This document shows, in pieces, positions 48,701 to 60,251 of a stretch of DNA of 64,000 nucleotides. The first letter of the stretch is position 1. Every line of letters starts with the position of its first letter. Source of the stretch: Ignelater luminosus (Eukaryota; Arthropoda; Insecta; Coleoptera; Elateridae); the NCBI GenBank assembly GCA_011009095.1, contig VTPC01001012.1:1-64000 (forward strand), in the 5' to 3' direction. The translations under genes and the position numbers were made by a program. The notes below the pieces were generated by a model. The model worked only from the letters and a program-made list of their open reading frames with translations. It ran no database searches and was not told the DNA's origin.

Positions 48701-50383
48701 TTTTTTCTTGAGAAATAAGTACTAAATTCGAGGCAAACTAGACAAAAAGCGTCGTGGATTAGTCATCTTATTAGAAATAATAATTTTCAATTGATCAATT
48801 TAGAAAGCAAATGATTAAGTATGGAAGAAGAGATCACAAGGATTCTACTAAGAAAAAATATAAAAGTTTAGGAAGTTTTCCAATGATTCACCAAAAGTAG
48901 GCAAAGTCATAATCGATTTACTTTTAATATCTTTTTGTGTGTATTTCAGAAAAATGTTTGCTAACGGTTGTGTAGTAAATGGAAAAATCAATACTGCAAA
49001 TGATAGGCGACAGATGCTGAAAATAAAATAAAGGAATCGGAAACTACTATACAAAATGAATTTACAAAGCAATAAGGTCATTTTAGAACAGCTTGTGGAG
49101 GTTACTAAATAGTTAATAACATTTAGCACCTAAGAGCTGTTCTAGATTATATCAAAGTATAAAACAACCTCTTTTGTGATGTTTTGGACTGAAATTAAAC
49201 TTTACTAATAGATTTCATATTGAAAATTATGTAAACTTGAAGTTACGGACTTCCAGTGAGAAGAACATGAATTTTTAACGAGAGGAACCCCCATTAGATT
49301 CCAATGTAAGAACTCCGAGGTACAGAAACTGACAAATAGCGGCGAGATCCTCTCGAAACTAAATTGATAATCAAGATGCTGACCTGCATGAAGCTTCTTC
49401 CAAAGAGTAACCGATTTGAACTACAGCTCACGATTGTTCCTTGACCGTCACTATGCATAATAACCGTAAACATACCAAACCCCTGCATACCTACCTCTGT
49501 CAATTACAGACTGTGCAAATTCCATCCGAAAATCATTTACGGTCAATTAACTGACCTGCTTCAACCTATACCGTTCGACTCACCACAATTTCATCTGCAT
49601 GCAAATTGCTAGTCTTCATAAGTATTAATCGCATTAGGACGTAAAGTTCAACGACAAATCAACACAGTTTCATTTTTGAAACGCATAGAAAGTTCAAATT
49701 CCGCCTTCTACTCGTACTTCCCAAAACTATTCATGAACAATATCCTGTAATAAGACGGAAATAATCAGAACTAGTGGAATGTCCAAAAAAATTCTGAAGC
49801 CTTCATTTAACCGATTGTCGTATCAAGATAAAAAACCGAAATCAATCAAAAAATACAGAAAAAAAATCAGTAACATACTATGTGAACGTTTTCCAAACAC
49901 GCATGTACCAATATGGCCAACTTTCTCTAACACCAGGAAATGTAAGAAAAATCAATTCGATGATTGTGCCCAATCTTATAACAGATACAAAAGAATACGC
50001 AGTAGAACTTACAAACTTGTCCAAAACCCAAAGCAACCAAATGAGCCGTAAACACAACATGTCAAATAAATCATACATTATCGTTCTGAATGCAGAAACA
50101 ACTGGCCCCGGGAAAAGAAGAGTACAATGTCCAAAGATTATTTATCTACGGATAAGAGGTTTGCAAGTACTGTCTGTTCATACCGCTACCCATTAAGAGT
50201 TACACCTTCCCCACCTTGTGAGATACGTGATCGACAATCTTATTTGTGGGTTCAAAAATACCTGACAATGCCATGCACAGCACCGTGCGAATAATAAATG
50301 GGAACCACTATAAACACGACGAAAACGTATGCGGCAAAATTGTTTGAAAAAAGGTATATTGTGACGCTTTTTTCGGTCAGTGG
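45736..50383. other. No gene recognised
   Basis: Long AT-rich stretch with an (AAT)n microsatellite at 46814-46834. Frames at 47769-47957, 49294-49503 and 49779-50196 show no family motif. The final part, about 49780-50440, is more balanced in composition and would be the untranslated leader of the minus-strand LTR element. Confidence 0.45.
46814..46834. repeat. (AAT)7 microsatellite
   Basis: Seven AAT units after an imperfect start. Confidence 0.9.
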
Positions 50384-50402
50384 ACGTCACTGAAGGTGAC
50401 GT
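50384..50402. repeat. Hairpin ACGTCAC-5-GTGACGT
   Basis: Perfect 7-bp inverted repeat with loop TGAAG in the presumed leader of the LTR element, about 60 bases past the LTR. Each arm contains a CRE-like TGACGT core. Confidence 0.8.
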
Positions 50403-50440
50403 TCCTGCTCGAGTGCCAAAATATAAGACGCGTTGTCTTG

Positions 50441-50458
50441 CTGGTGCCCGGGCGCCAG
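50441..50458 (-). promoter_or_regulatory. Probable primer-binding site region, near-palindromic
   Basis: CTGGTGCCCGGGCGCCAG is a palindrome with one G/T mismatch pair. On the minus strand it begins TGGCGCCCGGG a few bases after the LTR end. TGG plus GCGCC-type sequence next to an LTR is the usual look of a tRNA primer-binding site in insect gypsy-like retroelements. Which tRNA is meant was not determined. Confidence 0.5.
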
Positions 50459-50462
50459 ATTT

Positions 50463-51043
50463 TGTAAAGAGGTTTACTCCCCCACCTTGCCCTTGAGGCG
50501 GTCGGGTGAGGGCTCACCGGGCAGCTACGATGGAGACTCCAGGGGTGACGGCAGAAAAAGAATGGTCTGCGGTGAAAACAAATAAAAGCCGCAATAAACT
50601 TAAACAATATTTATTAAGCAGAGGCACATAAATGTACTAGCAGGTATAAGAATCACAAAATTAAACACAAAACCCCAGGCAGTGTGCCAACGGGGTCGGA
50701 CTTTTAGTCGGGTTGGTTATAAGTCTTTCGGACGGGCGGATGAAAAGTAGAGAGCGGGCGGATGGGACAGAGCACCCTAACACCAGATAGCGGGTCTGGG
50801 TATTCAATATCCCCAGGATATTCACTAGGCAGTGAATAGAGTCGTTAGTCGCTAGTGACTCAGAAGAGCTGATTCAATGCAACCACAACTGCCTTTCGAG
50901 GGTTGGGCATTCCAATTTATACCCATTCGGTACCCCTACGCTAGCAAGCTCTTGTAGCGGGAATGCTCTGCGTGGGAGCAAACGGTCTAGTGAGAGAATA
51001 TACTATAGGTTTGCCCCACCCATAGAGCATAGACTTAATTACA
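50463..51043 (-). mobile_element. Probable LTR of a gypsy-type retroelement (minus strand)
   Basis: Read on the minus strand from 51043, the block begins TGTAATTAAG and ends CTTTACA at 50463, giving TGTAA...TTACA inverted ends over 581 bp. It holds a TATAAATT box at 50914-50921, a possible initiator region with GCATTGAATCAGC downstream, and a polyadenylation signal AATAAA at 50610-50615, in the order expected for U3-R-U5. Base composition is clearly richer in G+C than the surroundings. The primer-binding site candidate follows directly, so this would be a 5' LTR with part of the leader. No gag or pol remains and no second LTR were found at lower coordinates. The identification is from layout only. 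Confidence 0.55.
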
Positions 51044-53047
51044 TATAATTAATTTTAATGACGGGGCTAACGGATACCGTTCAAAATATAGTTGATTAAT
51101 CGGTCTGAATTGCACAGTTTTTAGCCTCAAATTAAACCTTTTGCTGATAGAAATTAATAAAATATAAAAGTACTATCGGTTTCTAATACATACATACACG
51201 GTAATTAAATCTTAATTTAGTTTATAACTTAAATATTAATATACAAATAATAAACGCAACACAACGAATATTTGCAGGCGCTATCAATCGGCACCAAATG
51301 GGTGACCGGATAAGCCGGCCAGTGTATACAATGTACGGATAAACAAGAATAAATTTGCAATTAAATTATAATTCTAATACAAACGATTCTTTAATTTATA
51401 AAAGTCAAAGTAACTTTGCTACAATACATTTCACCAAACACCCATGCTTGTGGCATTTGTAAACACAATGGATATTTACATCAATCAAAGAACGGAAATG
51501 TTTTTCTTGAAAATTGTTTGTTTTTCCCCAAAAGGCCGTGCATCAGAACTTCAATAACCCACTGATAAACAAATTGAAACTACAGAAGTGTGTTATATTC
51601 AACCTTTCCAGCATCACCGCAAATGTCAAAATTATATCAGCACTACGGATTTTTACAGCAGCAAACTCTTAGAAAAATTCAACCTCCACAAATTTTACAA
51701 TCCAGGGATACTAAATCAGCTACACAACCAACTAGTACCAAATCCACCTTCGTACTATCTACCATCACATCATTCACAAGTTCAACGATCTACTAGTACC
51801 ATCACAAAATTCGCCGTTACCAAGTCTACCGTAGCACTAAACATGTCGTTACTGCCGCTAAGTCTACACACAAAACGTTTACCGCTACACGACTAATCGG
51901 AAAATCTGTCTCAATCGTCACAGTGGCTACTGCATTTGCCTCTTGTCCATCTGAAATACGGAACCAGAGAATTGCTGTCACAACTAAAACAGGTTTATCA
52001 TTACAGTTCAAAAACGGAATTAGCACAAGCGTTTTCACTGTTTCCTAGATTCGAACGTCTGCCGACGACCTAGCTGTGTCCCCGACCGACAGCAAGTAGA
52101 TTAGCAGACAGTAGTGGATTAGTAAGAGGTGCAGTAGATTAAAAGACTCAATCACGGTAGTGAGAGAGATTTATCAAATGCTACTCCTATCATAATTGTA
52201 TTATTCACATCTCAAAATTGCTTTAAATAAGATCCACACGTCCATCATCATTGATACACTTAACATATTGAGTGCTTTAATCAGAACTTCAGATTCCTTT
52301 ATAAGGAAATAATCTGTCCAAGCTAAATTCTCCCTATCTAATAGCCCTTACGAAATCAATTCAAGCTCTAGACTATTAAGCAACATTGATGCTCATTTTA
52401 TGCCATTATTCAAAAAAAAATACCACGGGATGTTTTTCATAAAAAGAGAAAAACAAGAATGGGTTTCTTGGATAACTAACAATCACGAAGAAAATATGGG
52501 CACATCTTAAAAATTCAATTTGCAACTAGCAAATGGTTCCTAATATGAAGATCTAACTGTAGGAGAAAGTATCAATAACGTGTACTGAAACTGTGCTCCA
52601 ACTGGAGAAAACAATATTGGAGTAATTTTTCTTCAAATTATACCTCGGTATGGTAGCATAGTAATAGTTAAACCTTTGGCTGTGCTGCCTTTTAAATAAC
52701 CTGAGGCACGGCTTTAAAGATGAAATTTAAGAGCATTAGCTTTCTTACTACTCGATTAAATGCAAGAAGGAAAAACAAGAGTTAGTTACTTTTCAATCCG
52801 CAAAACATCTATGAAGTTTTGTATTCAAATTTTTATTCTATCAGCATCTTATACGTAGATTCTAAAACAATATTGGCTAACTTTAACTTCAACTGAAAGC
52901 AGATGTGTTTTGATTAACAATCTTAGAAGCTTTTGATAACGAAAATTACCAATCTGTCGCATAGCAATAAATCTTGTTGTTTGGTAACTAAGTATCTTAC
53001 TTGCCGTCGGTATCTAAAGGTTACATAATAGTATAACATACATAATA
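51044..53047. other. No gene recognised; one unexplained open frame
   Basis: AT-rich DNA. At 51580-52150 the composition is more balanced. A stop-to-stop frame of 83 codons at 51797-52048 (plus) reads Thr/Val/Ser-rich (for example SVSIVTVATAFASCPSEIRN) with no ATG at its start and no known match. The preceding stretch holds repeated ACTAGTACCA words near 51736 and 51792. Confidence 0.4.
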
Positions 53048-54352
53048 TAGGGTTTTCCAATAAGAGGTGTTATTTTGAATAGCCCGCTATTTCGGTAGAT
53101 GTCACTTTTGAAGCTATCATTTTTTGACATTTGACAAGTAGAAACTACGCCATTAATAAATATGGAACGATACACGCTTCAACAACGCATTGAAATTATT
53201 AAAATTCACTATAAAAATGGTGAAAATTTGGCAGAGACGGTTCGTAAAACTCGAACATTTTTGGGTCACCGTGAAGCACCTTGTCGGACCGCAATACAGA
53301 AATTGGTGAAACAATTCGAGCTTTTGGGACAAGTTAGTGATGTGAAGAATAAAACCCGTGCACGTCGCTCAAGAACAGCCGAGAATATTGCTGTTGTAGC
53401 CGAAAGTGTTAAAGAAAACCCAGGTTTGTCCATTCCTCGTCGTTCTTTGGAATTAGCCATTCCACAAACGTCATTACACCGTATTTTGCATAAAGATTTG
53501 GGTCTTAAGGCTTATAAAGTCCAGTTAACACAAGAACTCGAGCCGGCCGATCATCAACAACGTCGTGTCTTTGCTGATTGGGTCGTTGAAATGCATGAAA
53601 ATGATCCAGAATTCCATCGAAAAATCATCTTGAGTGATGAGGCCCATTTCCACCTCGGTGGCTTCGTCAACAAGCAAAATTGTCGGATCTGGGGCTCAGA
53701 AAATCCAAGAGTTATTGTTGAAAAGTCTCTCTATCCTCAACGTGTGACTGTTTGGTGCGGTTTATGGTCCGGCGGAGTCATTGGACCTTACTTTTTCGAA
53801 AATGAGGCTGGAGCAACAGTTACGGTGACTGGATTGCGCTATCGAGAGATGATTAACGATTTTTTATGGCCGGAATTGGATGGTATTGATCTGGACAACG
53901 TTTACTTTCAACAAGACGGCGCTACGTGCCACACAAGCAACGAAACCATTGATCTTTTACGGAAAAAGTTTCCGGACCGTGTTATCTCTCGAAGAGGTGA
54001 TCACAATTGGCCACCGAGATCTTGTGATTTAACACCTTGCGACTTCTTTCTTTGGGGCCACGTGAAAGAGAAGGTCTACGCCAACAGCCCAGCGTCGATT
54101 CAAGACCTCAAAGATGGAATTCGTGAGGCTATCGAGGACATAGGGCAGCCACTTTGCGATTTGGTTATGGAAAATTTCATGAAAAGGATATTGTCCTGTA
54201 AGCGTGGTCGTGGTGGTCATTTGCCTGATGTTATTTTCCACTATTAAAGGCATACCTTCCTCTTTATAATGAAATAAACATCCGATCATTTATATTAAAA
54301 AATGGCACTTTTCTTTGAATATCAAAATAACACCTCTTATTGGAAAACCCTT
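53048..54352 (+). mobile_element. DD41D mariner element, apparently complete
   Basis: The 30-bp terminal inverted repeats are identical: AGGGTTTTCCAATAAGAGGT and ten more bases at 53049-53078, with the complement at 54322-54351. Adding one unmatched base each side gives 1305 bp flanked by TA (53046-53047 and 54353-54354), the normal target duplication. A single uninterrupted transposase gene lies inside, with 113 bp before and about 100 bp after it, including AATAAA at 54273-54278. Identical ends and an open gene point to a young copy. Confidence 0.93.
53162..54247 (+). CDS. DD41D mariner transposase, 361 aa, intact
   Basis: The protein cuts and rejoins its own element at TA sites in the nucleus. 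Residues 1-60 form the first helix-turn-helix, of the type often annotated DUF4817 in insects (YTLQQRIEIIKIHYKNGENL). A basic linker (TRARRSR, about 65-71) and a second helix-turn-helix (PRRSLELAIPQTSLHRIL, about 92-109) follow. Catalytic residues are D159 (IILSDEAHF), D252 (FQQDGATCH) and D294 (LTPCDFFLW). I counted 92 residues between the first two and 41 between the last two, which makes it DD41D, the spacing known for the rosa-type mariners. ATG 53162 is the first in frame and fits the family N-terminus. There is no stop, shift or missing catalytic residue, unlike all other transposase genes in this window. Activity is not shown by sequence alone. Confidence 0.93.
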   Translation: MERYTLQQRIEIIKIHYKNGENLAETVRKTRTFLGHREAPCRTAIQKLVKQFELLGQVSDVKNKTRARRSRTAENIAVVAESVKENPGLSIPRRSLELAIPQTSLHRILHKDLGLKAYKVQLTQELEPADHQQRRVFADWVVEMHENDPEFHRKIILSDEAHFHLGGFVNKQNCRIWGSENPRVIVEKSLYPQRVTVWCGLWSGGVIGPYFFENEAGATVTVTGLRYREMINDFLWPELDGIDLDNVYFQQDGATCHTSNETIDLLRKKFPDRVISRRGDHNWPPRSCDLTPCDFFLWGHVKEKVYANSPASIQDLKDGIREAIEDIGQPLCDLVMENFMKRILSCKRGRGGHLPDVIFHY

Positions 54353-55017
54353 TAGTAAAATGAAATTTCAATCAAAAAAAATATTTCTTGCATCAGTTTA
54401 ACATCTCCTTATTTTATTAACTTGAAAGAATGTTTACAATTGTGATCCTTTTCTTCATCTAAAATGCAACTTTTCTAATTTAAAAATTAAGTGAACTGCC
54501 AATCTTCTGTTTTCTTTTGCATAAGAACGTTGGCGAGACGCAATAGGTTATCGCTAGCTGTATCTAAAATTTGGTTTTCCTTAAGAGTCTAGAGAAAATT
54601 CGTTAGTTGAGTCTTTGTAATACCAAGGGGGTTGCTCCAAGCGGACCCCATACTGATATTTGTTTCAATAACTTTGTTAATATTCAGATTGATTTGCTAT
54701 AATTTTTTTAATTTGTCACAGTGCTACCTTAATATGTTATAGTACAATTGTTTATAAATTCCTGCACGACATTTAGAGTATAACAAAAATCTTCTATTTG
54801 GTGTCCAGGTGGACATGATATTCAAAAGTAATTTGAAATTCAGTTGACGAAAGTTGAATTTTTTACAGTTCATGCGCATGAAAATACGTAGATAAAGTTC
54901 GCAGAAGTATTGTTTTGTACTTACTAATGTGTTTATTTATAATTCCAGATTATATATCAATAAATTAAAATATTTACCATAACCTAACCTATAAATATTT
55001 TACAGCATGTTTTTAGT
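54353..55017. other. Probable 5' end of the piggyBac element; no gene
   Basis: Non-coding. AAGCGGACCCC near 54638 and GAGCGGTCCGTCTGG (reverse complement, near 56640) share a GCGG(A/T)CC core on both sides of the piggyBac gene and may be the element's terminal or subterminal repeats. No TTAA pair was confirmed. Confidence 0.3.
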
Positions 55018-56471
55018 ATGGACCCTTCAAACCCAAGCACTTCAGTTTATGATTCAACGTCAAGAAAACGTCCTTTAGCAAATGACGAGCTTCCTCAGCG
55101 CCTAAAGGAAAGTGACGACGATGATTTTATCGGATTGTTAGAATCTGATACTGAAGATTTGGTTGAGACAGATGACGACGTAGAGGATGAAATAATGATA
55201 ATGAAGATCGACAGAAAGGTTTCTTCTTAGCTAAATCCGGAATAAAATGGGCAACCACCCCTTATAAAAGTTAAGGTAGAAAACGTCAAAGAGATATATT
55301 TAGAAGTGGTCAGACTTTGACATCAACTAGCTCGAGTATAACATCCATAGGAGACGCTTTCAAGGTATTTGTTACTAACGACATTATAGACATAGTTGTA
55401 AGTCAAACAAATAGTAAGGCCAATCTGATATACAACCAATGGAACGCTGAGCATCCTAATGCAAGGAAAACATGGACACCAACGGATTGTATAGAAATAC
55501 ATTCTTATGTTGCATTATTACTTACTCAGGGGGCCCTGAAAGCGAATAAGGAACCAGTGCAAATGCTATGGTCTAAAGATGAAGCATACTTTCGACCAAT
55601 TTCTCCAGCCATTATGTCGAGGAATAGGTTGTTCTTACTAACAGTGTTTTTGCGTTTTGATAATGTGGAGACTAGAGCGAAACGTAAAGAAATAGACCAA
55701 CTAGCTGCATTTAGAGATATTTTCAACATCTTTGTTGATAAATGCAAAACTTCTAAGTCTCCGGGATCCCATCTTTGCGTTGACGAACAGTTACTCGGCT
55801 TTAGGGGAAAAGCCCCTTCAGAGTTTTTATGAAAGTATGGTTTGAGGTTGTGGGCTCTTGCCGATACCGAAACACCATACATTTACAATCTACAGGTCTA
55901 TCTAGGTAAAGAAGGGCAACAGTTAGAAAAAGAACAGGGAAAGAGGCTCGTCCTTGATTTAGAGAGGCCGCGATATAACATCCAACATTTTTTCACAAGC
56001 GTCGCACTATCTGAAGCTTTAATGCAAAGAGGACTAACAATTTGTGATACTATGAGGAAAAATAAGATTGATATTGGAGTCAATGCATTTTGTATATGAA
56101 TGAAGAAGTTTCCTGATTGGGAGAAGTCGAAGCCAGATAAACGTAGACGCTTTCTTCTGCATCTTGGAAAATCGCTGTTGTTACCACACATACACCGACG
56201 AAGCCAAGATTTATCAGGATTGCATACGAGAATTGTAAGCTACGAGTATATAAAAATATTCGTACCAAGCGTTCAGTTCAGGGATCAGAAAGCTAGGCCA
56301 GTGACTCTGAATGAAGAAGGCCAAAGTTTTAAAAAACAAAAATATTTTGCTTGTCCTCATCAAAAGGATAGAAAAGTTAGACAACGATGTCAAAAGTGTC
56401 AACGACACGTTTGTCCTCATCACTGTAAAACGATTTCGAATAAATTTTGTTATCCCTGTTCAAATGAATAG
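55018..56471 (+). pseudogene. piggyBac-family transposase, internally deleted
   Basis: The N-terminal frame 55018-55230 is acidic (NDELPQRLKESDDDDFIGLL). After a frameshift one frame covers 55317-56471, with TGA stops at 55830 and 56097. It shows the piggyBac core: NDIIDIVVSQTN, AYFRPISPAIMSRNRLFLL, then SHLCVDEQLLGFRGKAP with the first catalytic Asp, and RYNIQHFFTSVALSEAL. In that last block the second Asp of the usual DNFFTS is Gln. The text then jumps from CDTMRKNKIDI to GVNAFCI and KKFPDWEKSKPDKRRRFLLH, skipping the segment with the third Asp, so an internal deletion that keeps the frame has occurred. The C-terminus is the Cys/His-rich domain (CPHQKDRKVRQRCQKCQRHV, CPHHCK, FCYPC) that binds the element ends. 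It is about 490 codons long against 550-600 in relatives, and dead. Confidence 0.85.
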
Positions 56472-59400
56472 TTAAATTTTAAATTTTTTTGTCACTACAA
56501 ATTAAATACCAATAAATATCTTGTAATAAAAAAGTGTTTATTTTCTAAATCAAGACTGCGTTTAGTATTATAAATAAATCTAACTCATATTACACGAAGA
56601 TCCTACTTCCAGCACATATTTTTCACAGGAGTCCAGACGGACCGCTCGATGGTGTCATTCGTATACCATTATGCCTTGATAAGATAAGATAATGAAAACA
56701 GAAACTAGAATATTCGATTTCGCTTCATTAAACAAAAGAAGTAGATTTAGAGAACTCTAACTAGAATAGGACCAACAAAATTAGAGAGAGATCTATTTGA
56801 AGAATTAAAAAGCTAAAAATTTAAATTTTGCAAGACGTTAAGGAACGATAGTAGAGATTTCTCTAAGGAGAACAGAATTACATATAACTCAGTTAAAATA
56901 GATCTTATGACATTAGAAAGCATCTAAATAGATTCTAAACAAAAATAGTTCCAGCTGTCAACTCTATGTAAGCTGACTAGGCTTCTATATTGGTTTTGTA
57001 ATTAGATAAAAAGAAAAGTTCACCCGTATGAAATGTAATATAAACAGGCTTGCCTTTCAGCTGAAAATGAAATACACACAAAAAATCAAATTTAAAAGCT
57101 TTCTAAATAAGATCCTTTCCTTGTCAGATTTAAAAATTGAAAATTTGAAAAGTGAAGAGATTTACAAAATTATTTTTACATCGCAAAGTTCTTTTACGTT
57201 CTGGTATTCATCAGGGTTTGTCAACTGGAATTTTTAATTGCTCTTTAAGAATAACAAATGTACTGTTAACAATGGTCCTAATAAATTATAGACTTGCTGG
57301 GAAACTCGTTTGGTTTTTATTTGTATTCAATACAAATATTTCCAAAAATAGAAATTTAATAATTTACTAAATCTGCCTCTAAAAGTATAGCTACATTACG
57401 TATACATATAAGAAATAAATTATTTGAGTGACGTAACTACTTGCTTTACCTGACAGCAAATTCAGTTACTTTTCACTGCGTGCTACAATCATTTTTTTAT
57501 TCCTTGATTCGGTTTTTCGTAGAAAAACTTAAGAAGCTGAAGCATCGAATAAAAAAATTTATATATTATTCGACTCTATTTTACAACATAAAAACTGTTC
57601 ACGTCACGTTCCGTATAAAATTTTATTTTTCCTTTTTTATTGTAAATGTCACGAAGAGCTAGGTGTGTTTTATATTTCCTTGTACACATTTTCATATCTC
57701 ATAGCGAAGATTTTATCTTCCAATATATCAAAAACTTAATTTGCTCAAAAGGTATAGCTCTAGTGTACCAACTACTACCAATTTAGAAGCTTACTTCGTT
57801 TTTCAATTTTACAAAATATGCAAAAAGGTTAGCTAGAGCTCTATTGCAACGTTTGAATTAATCTGTGATACTAAGAATTATGATTTAATGCCCCTATAAT
57901 ATAGTATCATAACAACTAACGCAGGTTTTAAATAATTGCGATTCTTATTAAATTAAAACACTACTCGGTTTTTACAGTCGATTTCTCTTATCATTTTATT
58001 CTGACATTTCGGTGTTAAGATTAAATTATTGTTTGGTTTTGTCAACTTTCATAGAAACTAACAAATACCGTGAATGAATAATAAAGTAACGAAGTTTTCA
58101 GCCCACTGCATTTAACTTAAAAACTAATCTTTAAAAACGTTTTTACTTATTAACAATTTATTGTAGTTTATTGTCACCAACATCATTATTCCATAAACTA
58201 GTGTTTTTTGTTCCGCAATTAACAAAACTTCATATTATTATGTAAGAAGAATTAGCTACAAACACAAGTCACAGTAGAGTAAATGATTAAATTATTTTTT
58301 ACAAACAAAAATTATTACTAATATAAGTAACTCAATACCGCAAGAATTTTAATGATAGAAATTATTGTGTTAAATTACCTCACACCCCGTTTCTATAGTA
58401 CTCATATACCATGAAAATATTTACAATTATCGAAACGAGGATTCAAAAAATTGTTTGCTTCCTATCTTGTAGTTTGTGTATTGTATTAAATATTTACACC
58501 TTTTGTTCTCTGCATTCCGTTCTTAATATCTTTGTTTATATACCCTTCTTGAATTTCCATTACTTGCAAGTGTTATTACCAGCGCCATCTGATGATATTA
58601 TATTTAAAAAAATAAATGTTTTCGTTATTTTGTGTGTTTGCTGAGAAGAAATATAGTGATTACGATTATTATTGTACAAGCACATCGTAAAGTTATTAAG
58701 AAATAAAGCAACTCCCACAAAGGCATGAAAGCAGCTCGGTAACAAACCCGTACATTTCGATGAAACTTTCGGGTTTTTATAACAGATGTCGCGTTGGCAA
58801 TGTGAATCAAACAGAAAAAACTTTTGTTTCTCATGACGACATTTGAACATATTTATAATAACTTACTAATAATTATTAGTAACTTTAATAAATTAATTAA
58901 ATTAAATAAATCAATTAAAATAATTAAAAAGTAAAATTAAATTAATAATTATAATTTAAGTTCATCGGTTGGCGTTTGTACGTAAAAAGAATTAACTTTG
59001 AAACTAACAATTGTAGCTATTTTCACTAAAGTACGATTACTAAAATATCATTGACTGTCACCAGAAACTTTTTTTCAAGCAGGTAAGTTTCCTGATAAAA
59101 TATTATTTGAAATTCCAACTAGCAATTAATAATATTAATTGAGTCTAAGGATAAATGGATACAAAATTATTAGTTTAACACCTTAAACCAGCGGTTTTCA
59201 AATTATGGGCGTATGGTATTTCCAAAGGAGGTATGTGATTACCAGAAAATCAAGAAAAATTGAAAGAAAATTAATTATTTCACAAGAACGAAAATACGAA
59301 AACATTTTTAAAAACAGTGTGTGTGAATGGTTTCCTAACTCATTTCAAAAATACCTAAAACCTTTGCAGTGTATAACTGCAAAATTGCATTTTCAAGCTA

Positions 59401-60251
59401 TAAATTTTCTACATAGTTTACCACCTTTAGTATCTTTGTTGCCGTTTTTCTAAAACTTTCGAGATGGCAAAGAGAAACGAACACTACTAGTAGGTTAGAG
59501 TGAAGTAAATTTTCCTGCTTTTGGAAATCATAGAACAGAACAACTGTACAAAACTACATGACGGAAGCTCAATTCTATTGAACAAGTTTTTGGGTGTCCC
59601 GAATAAGGCTTTTAAGATGTCACTGTAAAGAACACAGTTGTAGAATAAGTAAAATACTCTGATAACTTGTTTACATTTATGAGCAGAAATAATGGATCAG
59701 AACATAATAATAATAATATACGATATAATTATTATTGATTTTTATGTTGGAAGTAAAAGCATTTTTGCCCTCAAGGGTTTTTTAACTTACCCATATAATG
59801 CAGTAAATATGACAAAATCCGACAAATGCCCATAAATCAACGTGGCTAGTGGTCATACCTTATAACCCATAACATAACTACTGCACTATCACATTGCACT
59901 AAAAAGGAGATGGTCCGAAGTTGTCACACATGTATTTTTATCTTTCATATCTCATTTGCACTACCTGAGTGTAGTTAGAACCCAACTCCTTTAGAGTTAC
60001 CTCTCTGCCGTTTCCGAAAAAATGGCAAAAATGTGAAAATTCTAGCAATAGGGAAAATTATTTCTTAACCCCAGGAAGATTCTACATCGCTGGTTAGATT
60101 AATAACGCATCAATGACATGTCTACGCCATCATAAAAGAATTTAGGTAATTCACTCACTACAGGGCGAGTTCTAATTTTTGCTCTAAAATTTCCAAATCT
60201 TTTCCTTTGCCTCCCCCCTGCGACGTATTTTAGAAAAATACCTCAGCTATC
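56472..60251. other. No gene recognised
   Basis: AT-rich DNA. 58853-58965 is almost pure A/T. At 59189 the sequence CAGCGGTTTTCAAATTATGG resembles the left end of many hAT elements (CAGCGGTTCTCAA type), but no matching right end was found. The frame 59205-59453 following it has no motif. Confidence 0.45.
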
